DNA of 64,000 nt from Flavobacterium poyangense (GTDB taxonomy: Bacteria; Bacteroidota; Bacteroidia; Flavobacteriales; Flavobacteriaceae), in assembly GCF_011751075.1 (NCBI RefSeq), contig NZ_JAALLN010000015.1:47828-111827 (forward strand), written 5' to 3'. Made by a program: the position numbers and the translations under genes. This document shows, piece after piece, positions 40,301 through 49,277 of the stretch; position 1 is the first letter of the stretch; each line of letters begins with the position of its first letter. The notes below the pieces were generated by a model. It saw nothing but the letters and a program-made list of their open reading frames with translations, was not told the DNA's origin and did no database searches.

Positions 40301-41358
40301 TGGAAACAACAGAAAAAAGATCAGAGGCAGATTTAAGAAAAGATATTGGTGAAATAACCCAGTGCATTTACGGAAACTGGATTTCACAGGTAACTTATGT
40401 TTTTGCCGAATTAGGAATAGCTGATAAATTATTAAACGGGCCGTTAACATTGGGACAACTGGCCGAAACCTGTGGTGTAATACCTAATTATCTGATGCGT
40501 ACCCTACGTTGCACATTTGAACTGGGTTACCTTACTTTTGACGCTACTACGGGTTTATATTATTTAACCCCAAAAGGAGAAATTCTAAGCTCTAATCATC
40601 CCAATACCAAAAGAGAAGAAGCGCGCTTTAACGGGGCCGATTACCGTTACCATCCATGGGGAAATTTACTAAAGATTTTACAAAACGGTATGAGCGAAGA
40701 ATACTCGCCTACCTATAAAAACGGTTCTATAGATTATTTACAGGACAAGCCCGAATTACTGGAAAACTTCCATATGGCCTTGTATAAAAAATCGCAGGAA
40801 CAGGATTATAAACTGATTAAGGATTATGACTTTTCTCCTTATACTAAATTAATGGATTTAGGTTGCGGAAGAGGTTCTTTTATCAAAACTATATTAGATG
40901 AAAATCCGAAATTAGAAGGTTGTATGTTCGACCTTGACCATGGCTTTGATAAAGGTGTGGAAGAAAAATACGAAGGGCGTCTGATACAAATGTATGGCGA
41001 CTTTTTTGAAGAAATTCCGGATTGGGCAGATGTATATACCATGAAAAATGTAATTCATAACTGGCCGGAAGATAAAACGGTAGCCTTAATGATAAAAACC
41101 AGAGAAGCCATGCAATCTACCAAAGGAAATACAACTGACCTTAGTAAAAAAAGACTGCTTATTATTGAAAATCTGGTACCGGAAAATGACAGCCATAAAG
41201 TAGCAAACTGGATGGATTTGAATTTTATGATCCTTATAGATGGTGCCGAACGCACTTTGAATGATTATAAAATACTCGGTGAAAAAAGCGGTCTAAAACT
41301 GGTTGACAATTTTGAGACTGAAACAGGAAGACATATTTTATCGTATGCATTAGCTTAA
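40300..41358 (+). CDS. SAM-dependent O-methyltransferase (PF00891-type), last gene of the rightward operon
   Basis: 352 aa. An N-terminal winged-helix dimerisation part (about 20-105) is followed by a Rossmann methyltransferase with LMDLGCGRGSFIKTI for SAM binding. The motif NVIHNWPEDK holds the His that serves as general base in plant-type and hydroxyneurosporene-type O-methyltransferases. Length is normal for the family. It is translationally coupled to the thioesterase module. It should methylate a hydroxyl or carboxyl of the released peptide or an intermediate; a phenol of the predicted Tyr residue or the Asp carboxylate are possible targets, but this is inference. A strong terminator follows about 100 bp downstream. 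Confidence 0.92.
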   Translation: METTEKRSEADLRKDIGEITQCIYGNWISQVTYVFAELGIADKLLNGPLTLGQLAETCGVIPNYLMRTLRCTFELGYLTFDATTGLYYLTPKGEILSSNHPNTKREEARFNGADYRYHPWGNLLKILQNGMSEEYSPTYKNGSIDYLQDKPELLENFHMALYKKSQEQDYKLIKDYDFSPYTKLMDLGCGRGSFIKTILDENPKLEGCMFDLDHGFDKGVEEKYEGRLIQMYGDFFEEIPDWADVYTMKNVIHNWPEDKTVALMIKTREAMQSTKGNTTDLSKKRLLIIENLVPENDSHKVANWMDLNFMILIDGAERTLNDYKILGEKSGLKLVDNFETETGRHILSYALA

Positions 41359-41456
41359 GTAAATTAAATTCTTTTTGATGCTAAAGATTTAAGTTCAAAA
41401 GCCATAATTGAAGTTTTACAGCAAAATTGCAGCATCATGAAGCTATAACAATCCTA

Positions 41457-41490
41457 AAAAATCCTTATTCTTAGTTGAATAAGGATTTTT
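41457..41490. terminator. Bidirectional terminator between the NRPS operon and the exporter operon
   Basis: AAAATCCTTATTC and GAATAAGGATTTT are perfect reverse complements around the six-base loop TTAGTT. An A-tract lies on the left and a T-tract on the right, so it can stop transcription from both the rightward synthetase operon and the leftward exporter operon, which converge here. Confidence 0.85.
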
Positions 41491-41544
41491 AGTTTTATTA
41501 TTTGCTTACTTAATTTTCTGATTCCAATCCTATTATAAAACCTC

Positions 41545-42018
41545 TTATTTAGGGTTTACCTGAACTTCTTCAAAAACAAACTGTGGTGCTTCGTAATCAA
41601 TTGGTACTTCTCTGTCAAAATAACGAAAACCTAACCACTTCGTTAATGCACCGGAACCCGAAATCAATTTTTTATCTCTCATCAACAATGTAATTGGCCT
41701 GGATTCCCCCTGACCGCCATAAGAAATGTAATAATAATTACCTATTAACGTATCCCCCACTATTTTTCCTCTTACATATCCGGAATCCATAATAGCCTTA
41801 CTTCCATAAATTATTTTATAGTCTCCCTTAAAGAAATGTTTTGTTGTTGTAATGGATAAATCGGCGGTATCATTTCCGTTAATTCCTCTATAGTGACTAT
41901 AGGTTTCCTTAAATGGCCTTCCTCTGTTGCAACTAATTAAAAACACTAATAAAAGTAGTAGCAAAAGATTCCTTATGGCTTTTTTTATTCTTTTGTTTTG
42001 AATTCCAGTTTGCTTCAT
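41545..42018 (-). CDS. Putative lipoprotein of unknown function, last gene of exporter operon
   Basis: 157 aa. Residues 1-30 are a basic then Leu-rich signal ending in a lipobox (LISC at about 27-30), so it is likely lipidated at the Cys and anchored in a membrane. The mature part has beta-rich segments (GDYKIIYGS, DTLIGNYYYISYGG) but I cannot assign a family. It begins only 3 bp after the TolC-like gene, so it is probably co-transcribed and may be an accessory of the exporter. Confidence 0.75.
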   Translation of the reverse strand: MKQTGIQNKRIKKAIRNLLLLLLLVFLISCNRGRPFKETYSHYRGINGNDTADLSITTTKHFFKGDYKIIYGSKAIMDSGYVRGKIVGDTLIGNYYYISYGGQGESRPITLLMRDKKLISGSGALTKWLGFRYFDREVPIDYEAPQFVFEEVQVNPK

Positions 42019-42021
42019 ATT

Positions 42022-43317
42022 TTAGAGCGAATTATTTTTCAGTAGATTTATCTTAAGATCAATATATTGCAATTGAATATTATTTTTTAAAACCTCATAT
42101 TCTGCAGCGAGAAATTGATTTTTTACTGTAGAAAACAAAACCGCTTCAATTCTTCCGTTTGTAAATTTTGCCTGAGTAGTACCCAAAGAAGCTTTGGCAT
42201 ACGTTTGCCTGTCGGTTAGTTTTTGCTGGCGTTTTAAGTAGTTGGTTTTATTTTGTTCTTCTAAAGCTATTTGCTTGTCTAATTCTTGCTTTTGCCGTGT
42301 TACAGCAAGTTTAAACTTCTCACTTTCTATCTTAGCTGCTACTATTTTTTTATTATTTCTAAATCCGTTAAAAACCGGAATTGCAAGTTGCATACCCACT
42401 TCCTGACTTTTATTGTCTGATAATTGATTAAAAAAAGGAGTTGAATTAACCTGATTAATATTTCTATAATAAAAAGTCGAATAACCGTAATAAGCTGACA
42501 AAAGAGGCAAATTAGCTGCTCTCTCTAAACGAATTGATTTTACACTATTTTGATAATTCAAGTCAGCCAATTTTAGTCTGGGATTGTATTCTTTTTTTGA
42601 AGATGTTGTCTGATGCTCATTCCAATAGACTTCCAGAGTGATTTTATCTACTTCCAGATCCACAACATTCATCAATTGAAATAGCTGAGTTTTTTTAATT
42701 AGATACAACTGCTCTGCCTCTAAACTACGATTTTCATCTTCCGAATAACTCAACTGCATGTCAAACAAATCACTTTGGGGTTTATTGCCTATTGCTACTT
42801 CTTTTGTAACACGATTTAAATTAAATAGCGCTTGAGTAAGTTGCTCCTTCTGAATTTTTAACAACTCCTGCGCATAAAGCGCCTGATAATAACTTTCTAA
42901 AATCTGCAGTTTATATTCGTTTTCTAAAACTTCTTTCTCGACTTTGGCCACTTCAATAGTAATCTTGTCTTTTTTAGCATTTGAAAAGGCGCTAAAATCA
43001 ATTAAATTGGTTTTAGCATTGAGGTAAAAATTATCTTTTTGAATATTAGAACTCACCCTTCCGTTGGTTGAAGGATCAATCGTTGAACCAAAATTATACA
43101 TTTGCTCTCCATATAAATTTACAGACGGCAGCATGCGGTTTAAAACTGAGTTTTGTAATTTCTCCGTTCTTTTAATTTCAAGTAGCTTAATTTTTATATC
43201 TATATTATTCTGCAAAGCAGCTTCCATGCATTTTGTAAGCGACCAGAAATTTTCCTGACCACTTGCAAAAGCACAAAATGACAAAAAGACAACGGTCAAA
43301 ACGATATTTTTATTCAT
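42022..43317 (-). CDS. TolC-family outer-membrane efflux protein
   Basis: 431 aa. A Sec signal (about 1-20, ending CAFASGQ) is followed by two copies of the coiled-coil/beta arrangement of outer-membrane efflux proteins. The first includes ALQNNIDIKIKLLEIKRTE and the second AKIESEKFKLAVTRQK. Length is typical of the family. It would form the outer-membrane channel for the ABC pump encoded just upstream. Its start overlaps the permease gene by eight bases, so the two are translationally coupled. Substrate is unknown; the synthetase product is a candidate only because of position. Confidence 0.92.
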   Translation of the reverse strand: MNKNIVLTVVFLSFCAFASGQENFWSLTKCMEAALQNNIDIKIKLLEIKRTEKLQNSVLNRMLPSVNLYGEQMYNFGSTIDPSTNGRVSSNIQKDNFYLNAKTNLIDFSAFSNAKKDKITIEVAKVEKEVLENEYKLQILESYYQALYAQELLKIQKEQLTQALFNLNRVTKEVAIGNKPQSDLFDMQLSYSEDENRSLEAEQLYLIKKTQLFQLMNVVDLEVDKITLEVYWNEHQTTSSKKEYNPRLKLADLNYQNSVKSIRLERAANLPLLSAYYGYSTFYYRNINQVNSTPFFNQLSDNKSQEVGMQLAIPVFNGFRNNKKIVAAKIESEKFKLAVTRQKQELDKQIALEEQNKTNYLKRQQKLTDRQTYAKASLGTTQAKFTNGRIEAVLFSTVKNQFLAAEYEVLKNNIQLQYIDLKINLLKNNSL

Positions 43318-45733
43318 ATTTTAAATATTTTAAAACATCAGTTTTTGTTGCCTGATACGCTCTTGAAAGCACTATTATCAGGGTAAGAACTAATAATACG
43401 ATAAAACCGAATACAAATGGGAATACACTAATATCAATTCTGAAGGCAAAATTTTCGAGCCATTTATTCAAAAAGTAATACACCGGGAACAAGGCAATTA
43501 AAAACCCAATAATGCAATACAAAACATATTGTTTTGATAGTTCTTTCAATAAAGTATCGGTTTCTGCTCCTAATGTTTTTCTAATAGCAATTTCCTTCAT
43601 TCGTCTTTGAATCGAGTACGAAGCCAGAGCAAACAAACCAAAAAGAGCAATAAGAACAACTACGACATTCAATACAGAAAAAAGATTCTTTTGTTTTACG
43701 TAAGATTCATACGTTCTTGCATATTGCTTGTCTACAAAGTCATACTTAAAGGGGTGTTTTTCATTAACATTGGCTCCCCATAGTTTTTCGATTGCAGCTA
43801 TGGTTGTATCCATATCATGTGCTTTTAACTTTACATATACCAGGTTTATACCATCTGCCATATTTAAAGTTTTAATATGAAAGAAAGCCATTGGTGGTAC
43901 TTCGACTTCAGGACTCAACAAATTAAAATCCTTTACAACTCCAACTACCTTTAACTTCTGATTTCTAATTATAACTTCCTCTCCAATAGGCTCACGCATA
44001 TTCATCAATTTAACTGCTGATTCGTTAAGCATAACCGAATTGATCGTATCGGAAGCTAACTTTTTGTCAAGGTTTCTTCCTTTTACTACTTTAATTTTCA
44101 TCATTTCCAGCAAACCAAAATCCAGCCCAATATACTTTTCTTTAAAAAGTACATCTTTATACAAAATCGGGTATAAGAAATTGTCACTGCCATCAAAAGA
44201 AAACAGACCTGTTGAAATGCTTTCTACACCATTAATTTTAGCAAGCTCCTGTTTTAATGTCGCATATTTATTGTAGATATTTTGTCCGGCATTTTCAACC
44301 TGATAATCTGAATCAGGAAAATTTAACGAAACTGCGATTATCTGATCCCCTTTAAATCCCAAATCTTTATTACTTAAAAATTGTACCTGCTCATAAACAA
44401 TATTGGATCCGATAATAAAAAACGCAGCAACAGCAAATTGAAAGATCAACATACTATTTCTCAGCCAAACCCCATTTTTACTTCTGTCAAAATTTCCTTT
44501 GAGAACTTTAAGAGTATCAAAATTAGAGACATAAACTGCCGGAAAAAGCCCTGCCAGCAAAACAGTTGCCACAAAGATTAAAATCAATTGAAAATAAAAC
44601 TGACTTCCTTCAAGTATTAGATTTTTACCAAGAAAATCATTGTAATAGGGCAATGTCAACTCGACAATAACTAAAGCTAACATGATAGAAAATAACGTAA
44701 TCAAAATGGTTTCACAAACAAACTGCGCTTTGATACTACCTTTTGATGCCCCCAAAACTTTACGTACTCCAACTTCTTTTGCCCGCTTAATTGCACTGGC
44801 TGTCGCCATATTAACGTAATTAACAATAGACAACACCAGAATTAGAACTGATAAAACGGCCGTTATTAAAAGAAACTGATAATTACCACGACCTTCAGGA
44901 AAACCATCTGCAACCGAGTGTAGTCTTGCTTGTGAAAGAGATTCCATTACAACTGTAAAACGCCCCATTTTTTTAGTCATCTCATCTAGTGTAAAACCAT
45001 TTTCTTTGGCTATTCTCACCGTAAATTCGTCATAATAGGCTCTTTCCAGCCTTTTCCGTGTTTCCTCAACTTTTGAAGGATCTTTTAGCAGTAAAAGTAT
45101 TTTGAAAACAAAAGCTCCTTTATTTTGATCTGAAGCTATAACTTCTTTCATTCTGTTAACTACGATGTCCGGTTCTAAAGATGAATTACCAGGTATATGA
45201 TATACAGCCCGAACAATTAACATAGAGTCAAAACATAAAACCTGTTTACCTATGGGATCATCATCACCAAAAAGTTTTTTCGCAAGATTATCAGATATTG
45301 CAATACCGGAATTGTCTCTCAAAGCTGACACCACATTTCCTTTAATAATTGTAAAAGGAAACAGATCAAAAAAATCTTTTTCGGTGTTGATAATTTTATC
45401 TACCGATTCCTTTTTTCCTTTATATATTATTTGCCCTTTTTGATACCAACTATCAGCATATACCCCTTTTTCTACATTTGCATCTTTGTCCAGAGCTGCT
45501 TTTAACCGCAAAGAACTATCTCCGGTAAATGGCATATCGCCTAATTTAACCAAAACCTGATAAACATTATCTTTTTCAGGATTCCAGCTGTTGTAACTCT
45601 GTTCGTCATTCCAATACAATAGCGCAAAAATGACTCCTACAATTCCAATAGACAATCCGGCAACATTTAATGCAGTGAATAATTTATCTCTTTTGATATG
45701 GTATAAAAATATTTTAGTCCAATTTTTAATCAT
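43310..45733 (-). CDS. MacB-like ABC transporter permease with two FtsX domains
   Basis: 807 aa. It follows the flavobacterial duplicated layout: an N-terminal membrane helix (GLSIGIVGVIFALLYW), a periplasmic MacB-PCD-like domain, an FtsX four-helix block (about 285-430), then a second periplasmic domain and FtsX block (about 680-800). The blocks contain the family phrases AKEVGVRKVLGASKGS and MKEIAIRKTLGAETD. It carries no ATPase domain; that is the gene 4 bp upstream. In MacAB-type systems this subunit drives periplasm-to-outside export mechanically. It works with the membrane fusion and TolC-like proteins of the same operon. Confidence 0.93.
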   Translation of the reverse strand: MIKNWTKIFLYHIKRDKLFTALNVAGLSIGIVGVIFALLYWNDEQSYNSWNPEKDNVYQVLVKLGDMPFTGDSSLRLKAALDKDANVEKGVYADSWYQKGQIIYKGKKESVDKIINTEKDFFDLFPFTIIKGNVVSALRDNSGIAISDNLAKKLFGDDDPIGKQVLCFDSMLIVRAVYHIPGNSSLEPDIVVNRMKEVIASDQNKGAFVFKILLLLKDPSKVEETRKRLERAYYDEFTVRIAKENGFTLDEMTKKMGRFTVVMESLSQARLHSVADGFPEGRGNYQFLLITAVLSVLILVLSIVNYVNMATASAIKRAKEVGVRKVLGASKGSIKAQFVCETILITLFSIMLALVIVELTLPYYNDFLGKNLILEGSQFYFQLILIFVATVLLAGLFPAVYVSNFDTLKVLKGNFDRSKNGVWLRNSMLIFQFAVAAFFIIGSNIVYEQVQFLSNKDLGFKGDQIIAVSLNFPDSDYQVENAGQNIYNKYATLKQELAKINGVESISTGLFSFDGSDNFLYPILYKDVLFKEKYIGLDFGLLEMMKIKVVKGRNLDKKLASDTINSVMLNESAVKLMNMREPIGEEVIIRNQKLKVVGVVKDFNLLSPEVEVPPMAFFHIKTLNMADGINLVYVKLKAHDMDTTIAAIEKLWGANVNEKHPFKYDFVDKQYARTYESYVKQKNLFSVLNVVVVLIALFGLFALASYSIQRRMKEIAIRKTLGAETDTLLKELSKQYVLYCIIGFLIALFPVYYFLNKWLENFAFRIDISVFPFVFGFIVLLVLTLIIVLSRAYQATKTDVLKYLKYE

Positions 45734-45737
45734 GATT

Positions 45738-46451
45738 TTACTTATTAGATTCTGTTACCAAAACATCCACGTTTCTACTATTCCTTTTTTCTGCTACTAT
45801 TTCTCCATCCTTCATAAAAATAGTTCTTTGAGAAAAAGAGGCATCGTATTCAGAATGTGTTACCATTAAAATTGTAGCGCCATTAGCATGCAGATCGGTT
45901 AGTAATTCCATTACCTCATTACCATTTTTACTATCCAGATTCCCTGTAGGCTCATCAGCAAGAATAATCAAAGGATCGTTAATTAATGCTCTGGCTACTG
46001 CAACACGTTGTTGCTGACCTCCCGAAAGCTGCTGTGGATAATGTTTTAATCTGTGGGAAATCCCCAATTTGTTGGCTATTTCTACTATCTTTTTTTCTCT
46101 CACAGAAGGAGAAACCTTATTGTAAATCAAGGGAAGTTCGATGTTATCATAGACTGAAAGTTCATCGATTAAGTTGAAATTTTGAAATATAAAACCAATA
46201 TTTTCTTTCCTTGCTCTGGATCTTTCTTTCTCTTTTAGTCCAACCATTTCTTTATCTACCAATTTATAGCTTCCACTATCGGCGCTATCCAACAGCCCTA
46301 AAATATTTAATAACGTTGATTTTCCACTTCCTGAAGGTCCCATAATAGAAACAAAATCTCCTTGATTAACATTTATAGAAATGTCACTTAATGCTTTTGT
46401 TTCAACTTCCTCAGTTCTAAAAACTCTGGAAAGATTATTAATTTTAATCAT
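45738..46451 (-). CDS. ABC transporter ATPase, MacB/LolD type
   Basis: 237 aa. Walker A is GPSGSGKST, the signature is LSGGQQQRVAVARAL, and Walker B with the following residues is IILADEPTGNLDS. The H-loop His is in LMVTHSE. This is the normal length for the LolD/MacB ATPase group, with a 15-residue C-terminal extension. It lies between the membrane fusion gene (23 bp away) and the permease (4 bp away), and energises the FtsX permease in the cytoplasm. Confidence 0.95.
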   Translation of the reverse strand: MIKINNLSRVFRTEEVETKALSDISINVNQGDFVSIMGPSGSGKSTLLNILGLLDSADSGSYKLVDKEMVGLKEKERSRARKENIGFIFQNFNLIDELSVYDNIELPLIYNKVSPSVREKKIVEIANKLGISHRLKHYPQQLSGGQQQRVAVARALINDPLIILADEPTGNLDSKNGNEVMELLTDLHANGATILMVTHSEYDASFSQRTIFMKDGEIVAEKRNSRNVDVLVTESNK

Positions 46452-46474
46452 ATTGTATTTTTTAAAATGGTTAT

Positions 46475-47716
46475 CTATTCTTCTATTTCTACTATTTCAA
46501 CTTGCTTATAATCTTTGTAGGACGAAGTAATCACTTTTTCTCCTTCTTTTAATCCTCCAAGTATTTCATAGTACAGCGGATTTTCTCTTCCTAACTCAAT
46601 TTCTCTTCTTTCGGCTGTGTTTCCTTTTACGACAAAGATCCACTTCCCGTTCGTTTCTCCATAAAAACTTCCTTTTGACAGGACTTTTGCTTTTACTTTG
46701 TCAGAAAAATTTAATTTCACGCCAAAACTTAAACCTTGTTTCAAATCCAGTTTCTGTGAGGATATAAAATCTAATTCTACCTGAAACCTTCCACCTTTTA
46801 CCTCAGGTATTACTTTTGTGATCTGTACCTCAACACTCTTATTATTAAAAGTTACAGTTCCTTTTTGTCTCATTGCAATTCTGTCTAAATAGAATTCGTC
46901 CACGTCAGCCAAAAGTTTATAGCCTTTCATGTCGTCTATGGTTCCAATACTGGTATTTTGTGTATAGGTCTTTCCCAGTATAGGCTCAAAAGAAGAAAGT
47001 CTACCTGAAAGCGGAGCAGTAATTAGAAAATTTTTCTTATTATTTCTCAGAATACTTAAACTTTTATTCATAACAACTATCGATTGATTGAGCTGGACAA
47101 TCTGGACCTGATTGGCTTGTTTTTCTTTTTTCACACTTTGTTTGATGATATTGATACGTTCTTGTTGAAAGCGAAAATTTTCCTTAGTCTTTATCCACTC
47201 ACTTTTTGCAAGTATTTGTTCTTCAAAGAGCTTTTTATTGACATCGTATAAATCTTGAGAATCTTTGTAATCATGTTCAATTGCAATCAAATCTTTTGCT
47301 AAATTCAGTTCCTGGTTTCTTAAGTCAAGCTTTGCTTTGTTCAGGTTATTAATTTGTTCAATGATTGCCGTTTCCTGTTGCATATAAGCCAATTCCGCAT
47401 TTGGATTGTATAATCTTGCCAAAGGCTGGCCTTTTGTTACCTGATCACCATTTTCAACAAAAATTTCCTGAACTGCACCGCCTTCGATAATATTAATTAA
47501 CATTGAGTTTAAAGGAACTGCTTTTGCCTGAAAAGACATAAAATCTTCAAAAGAATTATTTTCAACAGTTTTAATTGTTATTTCTCCTCTTTTTACAACA
47601 AGAGTTCTTTTTTTGGTTGCAGATACAAACACAAAATATCCTAAAGCCAGGATAATTGGTAAAGAGATTAAAAGAAACTTCTTTTTGTTGCTTTTACGTA
47701 TGATTTTAGTGTCCAT
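46475..47716 (-). CDS. HlyD/MacA-family membrane fusion protein
   Basis: 413 aa. It has one N-terminal membrane anchor (about 14-32), a split lipoyl domain (first half with GGAVQEIFVENGDQV, second half with ITAPLSGRLSSFEP), a long coiled coil between them (about 110-235), and a C-terminal beta-barrel and membrane-proximal domain (GLKEGEKVITSSYKD). It is the first gene of the operon and bridges the inner-membrane pump to the TolC-like channel. A possible sigma-54 promoter lies just upstream. Confidence 0.93.
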   Translation of the reverse strand: MDTKIIRKSNKKKFLLISLPIILALGYFVFVSATKKRTLVVKRGEITIKTVENNSFEDFMSFQAKAVPLNSMLINIIEGGAVQEIFVENGDQVTKGQPLARLYNPNAELAYMQQETAIIEQINNLNKAKLDLRNQELNLAKDLIAIEHDYKDSQDLYDVNKKLFEEQILAKSEWIKTKENFRFQQERINIIKQSVKKEKQANQVQIVQLNQSIVVMNKSLSILRNNKKNFLITAPLSGRLSSFEPILGKTYTQNTSIGTIDDMKGYKLLADVDEFYLDRIAMRQKGTVTFNNKSVEVQITKVIPEVKGGRFQVELDFISSQKLDLKQGLSFGVKLNFSDKVKAKVLSKGSFYGETNGKWIFVVKGNTAERREIELGRENPLYYEILGGLKEGEKVITSSYKDYKQVEIVEIEE

Positions 47717-47742
47717 TATAAAATAATTTATTTACCCTAAAG

Positions 47743-47757
47743 GAGAATATTGTGCCA
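47743..47757 (-). promoter_or_regulatory. Possible sigma-54 promoter of the exporter operon
   Basis: On the minus strand TGGCAC (47757-47752) is a perfect -24 element. The -12 region at about 47746-47743 reads TCTC rather than TTGC, so only half the element fits. It would give a leader of about 15 nt before the membrane fusion protein ATG. The palindrome about 60-80 bp further upstream is where an enhancer-binding protein would sit. Confidence 0.4.
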
Positions 47758-47817
47758 GAAATCAAAATAATGTAATAGGCTTATTTTTAGATTATTATTT
47801 TTAACACAATTTAAAAA

Positions 47818-47835
47818 GTGTCCGTTATCGAACAC
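47818..47835. promoter_or_regulatory. Palindromic upstream activator-like site for the exporter operon
   Basis: GTGTCCG and CGAACAC flank TTAT, a near-perfect inverted repeat with one mismatch. It is about 100 bp upstream of the exporter's first gene and about 60 bp upstream of the -24-like TGGCAC, a usual position for a sigma-54 enhancer site. The regulator is not in the window. Confidence 0.4.
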
Positions 47836-47920
47836 GCTATGTATGAAAATGGACATCGATGAACACAACCAACACCACTATATTGGTCGCAGGAGTCGCA
47901 GAGATTCGCAAAAGTCTATT

Positions 47921-48006
47921 TCACGCAGATTTAGCAGATTAAGCCAATATTTTTGTTTTGTTACTGCGATAAAAACAATCTCAATAAATCTGCTAAATCT
48001 GCGTGA
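47921..48006. repeat. Dispersed palindromic repeat, family 1, copy 1
   Basis: TCACGCAGATTTAGCAGATT (47921-47940) is repeated exactly in reverse complement at 47987-48006, with a 46-bp centre. The same arms recur at 57250-57322, 57357-57429 and, degenerate, 59301-59409. The family behaves like a flavobacterial REP-type element. Confidence 0.85.
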
Positions 48007-48031
48007 AAAAAAATCACTGCAAACATAGGAG

Positions 48032-48116
48032 GACCGAAGAGATATTCGAGAGATCATGTTTTAAGTTTTATGGCAGAATGGTTACCAAACTACTTTACGA
48101 TTAAAATCTGTAAAAA
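48032..48116. repeat. 85-bp direct repeat, left copy
   Basis: Starts GACCGAAGAGATATTCGAGA and continues through TTTTAAGTTTTATGGCAGAAT. The second copy is at 48801-48886, on the other side of the secreted-protein gene, with a few substitutions. Confidence 0.8.
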
Positions 48117-48238
48117 AAGATACTTTTTTTACAGATTTTTATATAGAATTGGATTATAAATTAAATTGATAAATACTAAAAATAACTCTAATTTTACCAA
48201 TCGTACAACTCTTTTAATTTATTAGTACTGAAAAAAAC

Positions 48239-48694
48239 ATGTATACAAAGACTATAATGCTGTTCCTCTTTCCGCTCACAAGCTGTTTGGCACAAGATTT
48301 AAATTTTCGTTATAAAGATACTTTAGCACTATTTGAAAAAGATTTGATACAATGCATCAAAGAGCAAAGCGATCATGAGAATGATTGTAGAAAGCAGTAT
48401 TACCATGTACTGCAGGACTACGAGACGGATGTATATTATCACATCAGTAATAAGATCAAAAAAAATAAAACTTCTGTTCAAAAAGAAGCCATGGATCTGG
48501 CAGAAGGTGAATGGAAAAAATCTTCTTATTGGTACATCGCAAAATTGATGAAAGAATTTAAAGAAAAACATCCCGGTAAAAATGTATGGGATGCCGATCC
48601 TAAATTAAAACCGGACATAAAATTGTTTTATATAAAGACTGCAGCGTTTTTTACAGATCGAATAAATTATCTTCTTAACTTGGTAAAAGACTAA
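48239..48694 (+). CDS. Secreted protein of unknown function
   Basis: 151 aa. Residues 1-18 are a signal peptide (LFLFPLTSCLAQ, cleavage near the AQ). The Cys before it is not in a convincing lipobox position. The mature part is helical and charged, with two Cys (CIKEQSDHENDC) about 11 residues apart that could pair. It loosely recalls periplasmic LprI-type proteins but I cannot confirm that. It stands alone between two copies of an 85-bp repeat, which suggests a mobile or recombined segment. Confidence 0.65.
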   Translation: MYTKTIMLFLFPLTSCLAQDLNFRYKDTLALFEKDLIQCIKEQSDHENDCRKQYYHVLQDYETDVYYHISNKIKKNKTSVQKEAMDLAEGEWKKSSYWYIAKLMKEFKEKHPGKNVWDADPKLKPDIKLFYIKTAAFFTDRINYLLNLVKD

Positions 48695-48707
48695 AATAAT
48701 TGACCTA

Positions 48708-48773
48708 ATAGCGCAAATTTGCAATTTGTGCTCACAAAAACTTGATGGCGCAAATTTGCAATTTGTGCCCACA
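48708..48773. repeat. Family 2 repeat (GCGCAAATTTGCAATTTGTG pair), left copy
   Basis: Two tandem copies of GCGCAAATTTGCAATTTGTG separated by CTCACAAAAACTTGATG. Each unit is partly self-complementary (CAAATTTG). The same 65-bp arrangement recurs at 49611-49676, on the other side of the toxin-antitoxin genes. Confidence 0.85.
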
Positions 48774-48800
48774 TTCAATCACTTCTACCTTTGGCGGCAT

Positions 48801-48886
48801 GACCGAAGAGATATTCGAGAGATCCTGTTTTAAGTTTTATGGCAGAATCCTTGACAAGCTACTTTACTTTAAAAATCCGTAAAAAA
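48801..48886. repeat. 85-bp direct repeat, right copy
   Basis: Matches 48032-48116 with few changes: GACCGAAGAGATATTCGAGA is identical and the downstream CTACTTTAC segment is conserved. Confidence 0.8.
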
Positions 48887-49025
48887 GTTTTTTCTAAAGA
48901 TTTTTTATGGATTTGAATAACTCTATCGAAAGTAAAATCACTTTTTTAAAGTCTCTTTCATTTTCTGTTCTTTGAGTACCAGTTAAGTTTACAATAATAA
49001 TTAACTTTATAAAAACTTTAAAATA

Positions 49026-49277
49026 ATGGAAGCCATAATATTACATCCTAAGAACGAAACACAACTATCTCTTTTGAAAAATTTAGCAAAAGAAATGGAA
49101 ATGGAGTTTGAAACAAAAAATGAAGATGAAATAATCGTTGGATATGCTCCAAATGGTCAAGCTTTTTCTGTTTCTGAATACAAAGAAGATATACAAAATC
49201 GAATTAATGATGTAAAAAATGGAACGGCTAAAACGTTATCTTCTGAGCAAGTATTAAATCATATTCTTAAAAAATGA
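49026..49277 (+). CDS. Antitoxin-like protein of a ParE/RelE-type system
   Basis: 83 aa. It is small and acidic/helical, with YAPNGQAFSVSEYKEDI in the middle and a basic C-terminus ending in HILKK. I recognise it by position and shape rather than a strong motif: it overlaps the following RelE/ParE-like gene by four bases (ATGA), the normal antitoxin-first layout. It would bind and neutralise the toxin and probably repress its own promoter. Family assignment is uncertain. Confidence 0.7.
   Translation: MEAIILHPKNETQLSLLKNLAKEMEMEFETKNEDEIIVGYAPNGQAFSVSEYKEDIQNRINDVKNGTAKTLSSEQVLNHILKK

Larger units (their letters stand above)
47717..48238. other. Intergenic region with exporter promoter, a palindromic repeat and one copy of an 85-bp direct repeat
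   Basis: No convincing gene lies here. It holds the exporter control elements on the left, then a 20-bp perfect inverted repeat of the CGCAGATTTAGCAGAT family, then the first copy of the 85-bp direct repeat that recurs after the next gene. A T/A-rich hairpin-like stretch (AAAAATCTGT/ACAGATTTTT region near 48104-48142) precedes the gene at 48239. Confidence 0.6.
48695..49025. other. Repeat-filled intergenic region
   Basis: Holds a family 2 repeat pair (48708-48773) and the second 85-bp direct repeat (48801-48886), then AT-rich DNA up to the antitoxin gene. No gene is seen. Confidence 0.6.
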
